Source: Desulfobacula sp.
GTDB lineage: Bacteria > Desulfobacterota > Desulfobacteria > Desulfobacterales > Desulfobacteraceae
NCBI GenBank assembly: GCA_027858355.1
Contig: JAQICW010000395.1
Location: 1-13,566 of the forward strand
Direction: 5' to 3'
DNA: 13,566 nt
Shown here: positions 1-6,154 of the stretch, one piece after another
How the letters are laid out: the number at the start of each line of letters is the position of its first letter
Numbering within the stretch: position 1 is the stretch's first letter
Translations under genes and position numbers: made by a program
The notes under the pieces: generated by a model
What the model was told of the DNA's origin: nothing
Seen by the model: only the letters and a program-made list of their open reading frames with translations
The model's database searches: none

Positions 1-161
1 AAACCGGAGAAAAAAGTATCAACCCTGCTATTTTCTATTTTAAAGAACGAACGCAGATACCTGATTTTTACCAGGTACACCAGGGCACAAAAGATTATAA
101 AAAAAATGGGGTAAGAGTACTACCAGTGGAGACGTTTTGTAAGGAGCTTAATTTTCCTTAG
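1..161 (+). CDS. 3' end of a gene, probable DUF4143-type AAA ATPase C-terminus (partial)
   Basis: An open frame with codons starting at base 3 runs from the window edge to a TAG at 159-161 and gives 52 residues. The tail reads as a compact alpha/beta segment: a run ending in FYF, then FYQVHQGTKDY, then VRVLPVETFCKEL. From memory of the family, this resembles the C-terminal end of one subgroup of DUF4143 ATP-binding proteins, where a YF-containing strand, a QV strand and a final VP-x-x-TFL helix close the nuclease-like domain. The ATPase core lies outside the window, so the family call is an inference. That this is a coding 3' end is more secure, because the composition is protein-like and the gene stops about 290 bp before pilA. 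Confidence 0.5.
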   Translation, partial: TGEKSINPAIFYFKERTQIPDFYQVHQGTKDYKKNGVRVLPVETFCKELNFP

Positions 162-374
162 CCTTTTTTTTAAGGATTCAACTATTACCAATTCCATGGC
201 CGGCCCTTGATACAGGTCGTTCGGCACCCACCTGACAATTTTTGGCAAAAATAAAATAAAATTTGTTAAATTAAGATTGGCCAAATTATTTTTCTTTATC
301 CCCTTTAGAAAAAATATAACAAACTTAACTATAATATCAGTATGTTATGTGATAGTTCTCGTGAAATAATATTC
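162..374. other. Intergenic region upstream of pilA
   Basis: No gene is seen here. The stretch is very AT-rich. It holds a GTTAAATT element at 265-272, a small palindrome TTGGCCAA near 278, and an inverted repeat (AACTAT at 327-332 with ATAGTT at 352-357). Any of these could be activator sites for the sigma-54 promoter just downstream, but none is strong enough to name. Confidence 0.4.
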
Positions 375-390
375 TGGCATGCTCATTGCA
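375..390 (+). promoter_or_regulatory. Sigma-54 (-24/-12) promoter of pilA
   Basis: TGGCAT-GCTCA-TTGCA matches the RpoN consensus TGGCAY-N5-TTGCW, with the GG and GC elements exactly 10 bases apart. Transcription would start near 401, giving a leader of about 54 nt before the pilA start at 455. Sigma-54 control of pilA through a PilS/PilR two-component system is established in Pseudomonas, Myxococcus and Geobacter. A PilR gene is not in this window. Confidence 0.85.
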
Positions 391-454
391 AATCATCCTT
401 TTTACATTAGAAATATTATTTTTTTAAACAACCCAAAATCAAGGAGACATGACC

Positions 455-1021
455 ATGAAACAAAACATTATCAAAAAAAATCAAAACGGTTTTACCTTAA
501 TCGAGTTGATGATCGTTGTTGCCATTATCGGTATACTTGCCGCCATTGCAATCCCGAATTTTCGTAACTACCAGATGAAAGCCAAAACGGCAGAAGCCAA
601 AACCAATATTGGCGCCATCAGAACATCCCAGGAAGCTTATATTGCTGAAACTGACTCATATCTCACATGTGCTCCACTCGGTGGGACTTTTCTGTCTACA
701 AAAGTAGTTTGGGTGCCAGCAACTGGTTTTCAGGCTATTGGATACGCGCCCGCCGGCGCGGTCTATTATCAATATGAAGTTGCTGTCGGTGGTACCGCAG
801 CTGTTGCAAATGTTGCAGGAACAGGTCTTGCCGGAGATAACCAAATGTGCATCAGTGCTGCTGGTGATCTTGATGCGGATGGAGCTGGCGCTGCACTCGA
901 CGCTGCAAATGGAGAGTTCGGCTTCGCTACTAGTATAGCAGGTGTTGCTACTACTCCTACGGTAACTGGAGCTGTATCTGTTGCCTCTAGTGTTCAAGAT
1001 TTGAATCCTGGCATATATTAA
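455..1021 (+). CDS. pilA: Type IV major pilin PilA (prepilin)
   Basis: Structural subunit of the type IV pilus, cleaved and N-methylated by prepilin peptidase at the inner membrane. Counted from the ATG at 455 the protein is 188 aa, with a short Lys-rich leader ending in G12. Cleavage before F13 leaves F-T-L-I-E with the Glu at mature position 5, followed by the hydrophobic helix ([19 protein letters not shown]). The start at 455 is preferred over the ATG at 449 because AAGGAG (441-446) is 8 nt upstream of 455 but only 2 nt from 449. The globular part is rich in Ala, Gly, Val and Thr. It has two cysteines (72 and 132 from this start) that could form a disulfide, and no Lys, Arg or His after residue 83. 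The mature pilin is about 176 aa, much longer than the roughly 60-aa Geobacter PilA. It is transcribed alone, between a sigma-54 promoter and a strong terminator, which fits a high-output major subunit. Confidence 0.93.
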   Translation: MKQNIIKKNQNGFTLIELMIVVAIIGILAAIAIPNFRNYQMKAKTAEAKTNIGAIRTSQEAYIAETDSYLTCAPLGGTFLSTKVVWVPATGFQAIGYAPAGAVYYQYEVAVGGTAAVANVAGTGLAGDNQMCISAAGDLDADGAGAALDAANGEFGFATSIAGVATTPTVTGAVSVASSVQDLNPGIY

Positions 1022-1060
1022 AGACAGATATAATTATTTTATTATGAAATCATGTTAATA

Positions 1061-1093
1061 AAAAAGGAGGTCTTCTCTTAGACCTCCTTTTTT
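1061..1093 (+). terminator. Rho-independent terminator after pilA
   Basis: A 13-bp stem (AAAAAGGAGGTCT at 1061-1073 paired with its exact complement at 1080-1092) with a 6-nt loop is followed by a T tract. It sits 40 nt after the pilA stop and separates the major pilin transcript from the next operon. The A-rich 5' side of the stem means it may also work on the opposite strand. Confidence 0.92.
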
Positions 1094-1186
1094 ATTAAAG
1101 TTGTTTATATTCCGATGTTAATTGAATTAGAAAAAATGCTTATTGACCTTATGGTTAGATGTGATTCTTTTGTCACTATATTTTAA

Positions 1187-2101
1187 ATGATCAAACACAT
1201 AAAAAAAAATATCTTCTTTGTTGCTTTGGTGTTTTGCATTTCCGGTATATTTTTTATTGGCTCGAATATTGATAAAAAATATCCACCGATTGTGATTGAG
1301 GATCTCCTTTATCTTCCATCCGGGAAGTTTTTGAAAGGCGCGGCCCTTGGCTTTGATGAAATGCTTGCTGACCTTTTATGGATCAAAGCCATTGGTTATT
1401 TTGGCGGCCATTCGGCCACTGATCAAGATTACACCTGGTTGAGCCACATTCTTGAAATTGTAACTACATTAGACCCTTTTTTCCAGTATCCCTATGAATT
1501 TGGAGGGGTAATTCTTGCCATGGAAATCGGGGATGTGGATAAAAGCAATATCCTGCTTGAAAAAGGAATGGAAAATGTATCCAAAAGCCATAAAAGGTAC
1601 TGGTACTTTCCTTTTTACCTAGCCTTTAATTATATGTATCATAAAGATGACTACAAAACAGCTGCCTATTACCTTGAGATCGCCTCAAAATTCCCCCAAA
1701 GCCCTGATTATATCCCGCTGCTTGTCTCAAGGCTTTATGCGGATGCAGACTCACCTGAAATTGCCGTTACCTTTCTCACTGAAATGATAAATAGTACAAA
1801 AAAAATTGAATTGAAAGAAAAACTCAAACTTCGATTAAATGAGGTTATCAATCAAGCCAATATTAAGTTTCTTGAACATGCAAACAGCCAATTTCTCTTA
1901 AAATTTCTTAGATATCCGGAGAGCATAGATGAGATGCTTAAAACCGGTTATATCTATTATATTCCTGTGGACCCCAGGGGCGGACAATACTATATATCAA
2001 AAGATGATAATACTGTTAAAAACACAAAAAAAACAGAACTGCTAAAAGTTCATATCAATAAAAAAAATAAAACTAAAATTAATATGCAACCCATGCAATA
2101 G
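1187..2101 (+). CDS. Membrane-anchored TPR-like protein of the pilus ABC-transporter operon (PilG-like position)
   Basis: A 304-aa protein with one N-terminal membrane segment (about residues 9-25, after a Lys-rich start), so probably anchored with its body in the periplasm. Residues about 75-200 look like helical tetratricopeptide-type repeats (for example YWYFPFYLAFNYMYHKDDYKTAAYYLEIA at about 138-166). Near the C-terminus is a TGYIYYIPVDPRGGQYYI segment, a P-x-DP-x-GG-x-Y motif typical of TPR proteins in deltaproteobacterial pilus loci; the tail is Lys-rich. It is followed directly by an ABC ATPase and permease. In Myxococcus the order pilA-pilG-pilH-pilI is known and those genes are needed for piliation, so this is probably the positional counterpart of pilG. 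That is inferred from gene order, not from similarity I can verify. No Shine-Dalgarno sequence precedes the ATG. Confidence 0.8.
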   Translation: MIKHIKKNIFFVALVFCISGIFFIGSNIDKKYPPIVIEDLLYLPSGKFLKGAALGFDEMLADLLWIKAIGYFGGHSATDQDYTWLSHILEIVTTLDPFFQYPYEFGGVILAMEIGDVDKSNILLEKGMENVSKSHKRYWYFPFYLAFNYMYHKDDYKTAAYYLEIASKFPQSPDYIPLLVSRLYADADSPEIAVTFLTEMINSTKKIELKEKLKLRLNEVINQANIKFLEHANSQFLLKFLRYPESIDEMLKTGYIYYIPVDPRGGQYYISKDDNTVKNTKKTELLKVHINKKNKTKINMQPMQ

Positions 2102-2109
2102 GGTTGAGG

Positions 2110-3063
2110 ATGGGTGTTGTGACAGGCTCAACAGCGATAAAAATAAGAAATTTGCAAAAAACATTTTCCAATGGCTGGGGAAAACGTTCCACCATTATTC
2201 AAAACCTGAACCTGGATATCATGGAAAATGAGATATTCGGTTATCTCGGGGCAAACGGGGCTGGGAAAACAACCACCTTTAAGCTGATGCTGGGACTCAT
2301 TTTTCCGGATAAAGGGGGTATTTTTTTTGGGGGGAAACCCGCCTCTGATTACAAAAACAGGTCTTTTCTTGGCTATCTGCCCGAAACCCCCTATTTTTAT
2401 TCTTATCTTACGGCTGGTGAGGCCCTTGATTTTTATGCCAGCCTGTTTGATATGGACAAATCCATCAAAAAACGGCGTGTGGAAAAAATGCTGGAGCTTG
2501 TCGGGCTTGATCATGTAAAAGATCTTCAGCTGAGGAAATTTTCACGGGGGATGCTCCAGCGAATTGGTATTGCCCAGGCCATGATCAATGATCCCAAACT
2601 GTTGATTCTTGATGAACCCATGTCCGGCCTTGATCCCATGGGACGAAAAGATATGCGGGATATTATACTTAAATGCCGGGATCAGGGGAAGACGATTATT
2701 TTTTCATCCCATATCATATCTGATGTGGAAATGATATGTGACAGGGCCAGCATCCTTTCCAAAGGTAAATTGCAGCAAGTCATTGAAATGGATGACTGCC
2801 GGGATACGGAAGAGGGCACCTGGGAAATTATCTGCCAGGGAAAGACCTTTGATCCCTCACCCATAAAGGAATATGGAAAAATTAAGCATCGAATTACCGG
2901 AAACCGGCATATTCTTTCCACAGAAGATAAATTTATTGCAAACCAGATGATGGATGAAATAAAAAAACAGGGACTTGATTTAATTTCATTTGGTTCAAGA
3001 AGAAAAAGTATTGAAGATATATATATAAAAAGTATAGGTGTTGAGGAAAAAAAACATGGGTAA
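2110..3063 (+). CDS. ABC transporter ATP-binding protein (PilH-like position)
   Basis: Cytoplasmic ATPase subunit of an ABC-2 type exporter. Counted from the ATG at 2110 (317 aa): Walker A GANGAGKTT at 47-55, a Q-loop region reading GYLPE (Glu where Gln is usual, common in this subfamily), signature FSRGM at 144-148, Walker B LLILDEP at 164-170, D-loop SGLDP at 172-176 and H-loop His201. About 90 C-terminal residues beyond the ATPase core form an accessory domain. The start is uncertain. A TTG at 2104 is also in frame, and a GTG at 2119 has the best-spaced ribosome site (GAGGA at 2106-2110, 8 nt away). It follows the TPR gene by a few bases and overlaps the permease gene by 8 nt, so the three are surely co-transcribed. 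By position it corresponds to Myxococcus pilH, which is needed for pili. The substrate is unknown. Confidence 0.92.
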   Translation: MGVVTGSTAIKIRNLQKTFSNGWGKRSTIIQNLNLDIMENEIFGYLGANGAGKTTTFKLMLGLIFPDKGGIFFGGKPASDYKNRSFLGYLPETPYFYSYLTAGEALDFYASLFDMDKSIKKRRVEKMLELVGLDHVKDLQLRKFSRGMLQRIGIAQAMINDPKLLILDEPMSGLDPMGRKDMRDIILKCRDQGKTIIFSSHIISDVEMICDRASILSKGKLQQVIEMDDCRDTEEGTWEIICQGKTFDPSPIKEYGKIKHRITGNRHILSTEDKFIANQMMDEIKKQGLDLISFGSRRKSIEDIYIKSIGVEEKKHG

Positions 3064-3823
3064 AATAATTGCCATTGCCTTGAATACATTTCGGGAATCC
3101 ATAAGGGACAGGATTTTTTACAGTCTACTTTTTTTTGCAATTGTTTTAATTCTTTTTTCCATGGTATTGAGCAACCTGACCATTGGAGATCCTGTGAAAA
3201 TTATCAAGGATTTCGGCCTGGGTTCCATCTCGATTGTGGGAACCCTGATTGCGATCTTTGTCGGTATTGGAATGGTCTACAAAGAGATGGAAAAAAGAAC
3301 CATATTTATCATTTTGTCCAAGCCCCTGGCCCGGTGGCAGTTTCTCATCGGAAAATACTGCGGTTTAAGCCTCACTATTCTGGTAGAAGTGGTTGTGATG
3401 TCAATACTTTTATTTGTTTTATGTTTTTTGTATGTTCCCCAGATACCATGGAATCTATTATATGCCATTATTCCAATATTCTTTGAAATTCTGCTTATTC
3501 TTGCTATTGCCTTTTTGTTTTCAACCTTTTCAACATCTTTTCTAAGTGGTATGTTCACCTTGAGCATATTTATAATCGGGCATTTTACCAGGGATTTAAA
3601 AATCCTTGCTCAAACAACGGAAGATGCATTGTTCCAAATAATTTCCAATGTTATTTATTATGTATTGCCAAACCTTGAGTATTTAAATTTTAAGACAAGG
3701 GTGGTACATCACCTGAGCATTAGTATTTCCGAAGTAATGCTTTCCCTCATTTATGCAATATTTTATACGATAGTTGTCTTGTTGATAGGAATCTTTATTT
3801 TTCAACGACGAGATATCAATTGA
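3056..3823 (+). CDS. ABC-2 type transporter permease (PilI-like position)
   Basis: A 255-aa polytopic inner-membrane protein with six predicted membrane segments at about residues 20-40, 56-75, 103-126, 133-156, 161-176 and 228-250. This is the usual topology of an ABC-2 permease such as those paired with NatA-type ATPases. Between segments 2 and 3 is a cytoplasmic EMEKRTIFIILSKPLARWQFLIGKY stretch, the coupling region characteristic of this family. The ATG at 3056 is chosen because GAGG (3043-3046) lies 9 nt upstream; the frame stays open upstream to a GTG at 3038 that lacks such a site. It overlaps the ATPase gene by 8 nt, suggesting translational coupling. It would form the membrane channel with the ATPase, and by position equals Myxococcus pilI. 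It ends the operon; no clear terminator follows. Confidence 0.9.
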   Translation: MGKIIAIALNTFRESIRDRIFYSLLFFAIVLILFSMVLSNLTIGDPVKIIKDFGLGSISIVGTLIAIFVGIGMVYKEMEKRTIFIILSKPLARWQFLIGKYCGLSLTILVEVVVMSILLFVLCFLYVPQIPWNLLYAIIPIFFEILLILAIAFLFSTFSTSFLSGMFTLSIFIIGHFTRDLKILAQTTEDALFQIISNVIYYVLPNLEYLNFKTRVVHHLSISISEVMLSLIYAIFYTIVVLLIGIFIFQRRDIN

Positions 3824-3850
3824 GAACAAATTGATATGAAGACAAATTTT

Positions 3851-3890
3851 AACTAAATTCCACCAATAATAGTTAAATTCCACCAATTTA
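3851..3890. repeat. Two tandem 20-bp units sharing a 14-bp exact core
   Basis: TAAATTCCACCAAT occurs at 3854-3867 and again at 3874-3887, one copy every 20 bp, close to two helical turns. The pair lies about 130-170 bp upstream of the start point predicted from the sigma-54-like site at 3994-4009, the usual distance for an enhancer-binding activator. An operator function is inferred. A leftover end of an insertion sequence is the alternative. Confidence 0.6.
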
Positions 3891-3993
3891 TTAATTTCCA
3901 AATATCATTTCCCGGTTAAAAAGTCGCTCTCAAAATCTTTGTTTCATACAACTTCCTTGTGTTTTTATGAATTTTAACTATAATTATATAGGT

Positions 3994-4009
3994 TAGCATC
4001 ATTCTTGCA
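3994..4009 (+). promoter_or_regulatory. Candidate sigma-54 promoter of the minor pilin operon
   Basis: TAGCAT-CATTC-TTGCA has the same layout as the pilA promoter (TGGCAT-N5-TTGCA) with correct 10-base spacing, but A replaces the first G of the -24 element. The start point would be near 4020, 28 nt before fimT. A competing sigma-70 reading uses TATAAT at 3979-3984 with a poor -35 (TTGTGT at 3957-3962, 16-bp spacer). Confidence 0.5.
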
Positions 4010-4047
4010 GATTTGTTTTGGCAGAAACAATTAAATGAAATAAACCC

Positions 4048-4536
4048 ATGGAAATATTTAAGATTATAAAAAATTCTAAGCTTGGATTTACGATAATTGA
4101 ACTAGCCGTTGTGGTGGCCATTATAGGCATTTTTGCTACCATTGCCTTACCGAACATGGGTGATATGATAAAAGAATATAAACTTAGAAGTGCTGCAAGG
4201 GATATGGTGTCTGCCCTGCAAAATTTGAAACTGAGAGCAATAAAAGAAAATGCCAGTGCAAAAATTGTCATTGATCCAACTCTGGGTACCTATCAGTCCT
4301 TTGTGGACAGTGATGATGATGATGTGGCAGATAATGGAGAAATATATCTAACAACTAATTTGGCTACAGATGGGTTGAATATCTCAAGCAATTTTACCAC
4401 TCCGGCTAATGTATGTGGATTTAACAGCAGAGGATTACCGTCCACCGGAATCGGGGGAACAATTACTATTACAAAAGATGCGACCCGATCAAAACAAATT
4501 ATTATCAATATTGCCGGAAATATCCGGGTGAATTGA
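4048..4536 (+). CDS. fimT: Minor pseudopilin, FimT/GspH family
   Basis: A 162-aa prepilin-like protein. The leader ends KLG (G13), with cleavage before F14 giving F-T-I-I-E (Glu at +5) and the helix LAVVVAIIGIFATIALPNM. The body fits the GspH/FimT fold (SAARDMVSALQNLKLRAIKENASAKIVID, residues about 48-76, then a beta-rich half). An acidic loop at residues 87-98 (DSDDDDVADNGE) has Asp/Glu at positions 1, 3, 5, 9 and 12, as in EF-hand loops; acidic loops at this place are common in the family. FimT acts as a minor pilin in the initiation complex under the pilus tip, and in some bacteria binds DNA during natural transformation. First gene of the minor pilin operon. No strong ribosome site is visible before the ATG. 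Confidence 0.88.
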   Translation: MEIFKIIKNSKLGFTIIELAVVVAIIGIFATIALPNMGDMIKEYKLRSAARDMVSALQNLKLRAIKENASAKIVIDPTLGTYQSFVDSDDDDVADNGEIYLTTNLATDGLNISSNFTTPANVCGFNSRGLPSTGIGGTITITKDATRSKQIIINIAGNIRVN

Positions 4537-4554
4537 CCAAGCATTGGATTCAAG

Positions 4555-5223
4555 ATGATAAACAATAATAAAGGATTCACTTTAGTCGAGCTGCTGGTTG
4601 CCATGGCAATTACCGTGATTATTTCAGCTGCAGCCATTTCTTCTTTTTCAGGGCAGCAGGAAGATCAGCTATCCCAGCAACAGATTGTGGAAATGCAACA
4701 AAGTATGAGGGGAGGACTTTATATCACGACCCTGGAGATCCGGATGGCCGGATATGATCCCTATGCCATGTATAATGCCGGGATCACCAATGCAGGTGAT
4801 GGCAGTGCCGGCAATCCCCTGACATTCTCTTTAGTCGCTGATGATGATGGAGTAGATAATATTAATATAGATACGAATGGTGATGGCAATGTCGATAGCA
4901 GTGATGGTAATATCGATGAAGAGGGGGAATTAAAAATTATTTCTTTTCAACTTTATGATGCTTATGGAGATGGAGACAATGATATTGGAATGGCTGTGGG
5001 TGGAGGAAGCAACCAGGTGATTGCAGAAAATATCCAAAACTTTTTATTTACATATCTTGATTCTGACGGGAATGCACTGGTGGCACCGACTACGATCAGC
5101 GCCATTCGGGCTGTGCAGATAGATATTACAGCCATGCCGGATACAGCTTCAATTGATCATACTACCAATAATACAACACGGTCTGTTTCTTCAGTCGTTT
5201 ATTGCAGGAATCTGAACCTATGA
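4555..5223 (+). CDS. pilW: Minor pilin PilW
   Basis: A 222-aa prepilin with a very short leader (MINNNKG), then F-T-L-V-E (Glu at +5) and a hydrophobic helix to about residue 30. The following MQQSMRGGLYITTLEIRMAGYDP stretch (about 47-69) is the hallmark of PilW proteins, and NFLFTYLDSDGN (about 162-173) matches the conserved second half. Residues 106-117 (DTNGDGNVDSSD) form a textbook dockerin/EF-hand loop with acidic or Asn ligands at 1, 3, 5, 7, 9 and 12, so calcium binding is likely. PilW works with PilV, PilX and FimT to prime pilus assembly and to carry PilY1. It lies 18 nt after fimT, and its TGA overlaps the pilV ATG by 4 nt. Confidence 0.9.
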   Translation: MINNNKGFTLVELLVAMAITVIISAAAISSFSGQQEDQLSQQQIVEMQQSMRGGLYITTLEIRMAGYDPYAMYNAGITNAGDGSAGNPLTFSLVADDDGVDNINIDTNGDGNVDSSDGNIDEEGELKIISFQLYDAYGDGDNDIGMAVGGGSNQVIAENIQNFLFTYLDSDGNALVAPTTISAIRAVQIDITAMPDTASIDHTTNNTTRSVSSVVYCRNLNL

Positions 5224-5621
5224 TAATATCCAAACGTCAACCAGATAAGACTGAATTTTACAAAACAAGTTTATCAAAATTATCTGAGCAGGGTTTTACC
5301 CTGCTTGAGGTAATGGTGGCCCTTGGCATATTTGCCGTGGGAATATTGGGGGTTGCAAGTCTGCATATGTCCTCTATTTCTGGAAATGATTTTGCTATGG
5401 AACATACAGAAGCCTTATCCCAGGCAAAATCCAGGATTGATCGCTTGATGACCCTTCCCTTTGTTAATGTGGTTGATGCATCGGAAATAATCAACGGGAA
5501 TACTGTCACATGGACTGTTACTCCTGCTGTCGGTATCGATATGAAACAGGTGGAAGTAGTAGTACTGGATAATGATGGGAAGACCCTGGTGACGTTAAAT
5601 TTCTCCAAACCAAATTTATAA
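5220..5621 (+). CDS. pilV: Minor pilin PilV
   Basis: A 133-aa prepilin. The ATG at 5220 overlaps the pilW stop (ATGA) and has AGGAA (5206-5210) upstream; an in-frame TTG at 5202 lies inside pilW and is less likely. The leader is long (25 residues, five Lys/Arg, ending EQG), followed by F-T-L-L-E-V-M-V-A-L, the characteristic PilV/GspI start with Glu at +5. After the helix come SLHMSSISGNDFAMEHTEALSQAKSRIDRLMTLPF, the typical PilV helical region, and a short beta-rich domain. The role is pilus initiation as part of the PilV-PilW-PilX-FimT complex. The protein is shorter than many PilV homologues but shows no sign of truncation. Confidence 0.88.
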   Translation: MIISKRQPDKTEFYKTSLSKLSEQGFTLLEVMVALGIFAVGILGVASLHMSSISGNDFAMEHTEALSQAKSRIDRLMTLPFVNVVDASEIINGNTVTWTVTPAVGIDMKQVEVVVLDNDGKTLVTLNFSKPNL

Positions 5622-5648
5622 GTGCTCAAAACAGGAGGAAATTTTTAA

Positions 5649-6140
5649 GTGAAAACATGCTTTGTTTTAGAAAATGAAGACGGATCTGCCATCATCCTGG
5701 CCATGATTTTGTTATTAGTCGTGACCGTAATCGGTATTTCAGCCATTAATACAACCAATACGGAAATAAAAATATTTCAGAACGAAAAAATTTATCAAAA
5801 AAATTTTTATAAGGCAGAGGCCGCAATAATGGAAGCAGCCCAAAGACTTGCCAGTGAATCTAATATTGACGAAATTCGGCCTGACTCTACTATGAAAGCC
5901 TGGCTGGGCAGCTCTGCTATTGTGATACCGGGTAAGGATGATGACCCATTACTTATGGGTTTTTCTAATGCTCTTTTAAGCAATGAGGCGTATTTGTCCG
6001 CCAATGCAAAGGGTATTGTTTCTGGTGCTTCCCTGGATATTACAAGTGATTCAAATATTTATGGATTCGAGATTTATGGGTATTCCAGAGAAATTAATGG
6101 GAATGTGGCTATTACCATTGGCTATAAAAAACGAATGTAG
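5649..6140 (+). CDS. pilX: Minor pilin PilX
   Basis: A 163-aa protein starting at GTG, with AGGAGG at 5633-5638 placed 10 nt upstream. The N-terminus fits the PilX N-terminal domain: DG-S-A-I-I-L-A-M-I-L-L-L-V-V-T-V-I-G, then the TTNTEIKIFQNEKIYQKNFYKAEAAIMEA helix (about 36-64), where AEAA is the family hallmark. As in other PilX/GspK-like proteins there is no Glu at +5. The predicted leader (MKTCFVLENEDG) is unusually acidic for a prepilin. PilX is thought to cap the minor pilin complex and to couple it to PilY1, whose gene follows after 14 nt. The C-terminal half is beta-rich and not otherwise distinctive. Confidence 0.85.
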   Translation: MKTCFVLENEDGSAIILAMILLLVVTVIGISAINTTNTEIKIFQNEKIYQKNFYKAEAAIMEAAQRLASESNIDEIRPDSTMKAWLGSSAIVIPGKDDDPLLMGFSNALLSNEAYLSANAKGIVSGASLDITSDSNIYGFEIYGYSREINGNVAITIGYKKRM

Positions 6141-6154
6141 CAGAAGGGGGAAGT

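Noticed and set aside
379..567. Plus-strand open frame overlapping the start of pilA
   Set aside because: Its first codon lies in the sigma-54 promoter and the rest is out of frame with the clear pilin; the translation has no sensible features.
656..997. Minus-strand frame opposite pilA
   Set aside because: Ser/Cys/Arg/Thr-rich product typical of the antisense of an Ala/Gly/Val-rich gene; no ribosome site or family resemblance.
449..1021. PilA as a conductive e-pilin of the Geobacter type
   Set aside because: The mature protein is about 176 aa with a large globular part, and the aromatic at position 24 is Phe; the short aromatic-dense architecture is absent.
2128..2514. Minus-strand frame opposite the ABC ATPase
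   Set aside because: It covers the Walker A region of a well-supported ATPase on the other strand and has no recognisable domain.
3851..3890. Tandem repeats as a CRISPR array
   Set aside because: Only two units, cores separated by 6 bp, no spacers and no cas genes.
5202..5219. Upstream TTG start for pilV
   Set aside because: The ATG at 5220 overlaps the pilW stop as ATGA with a suitable ribosome site, the common arrangement in this operon.
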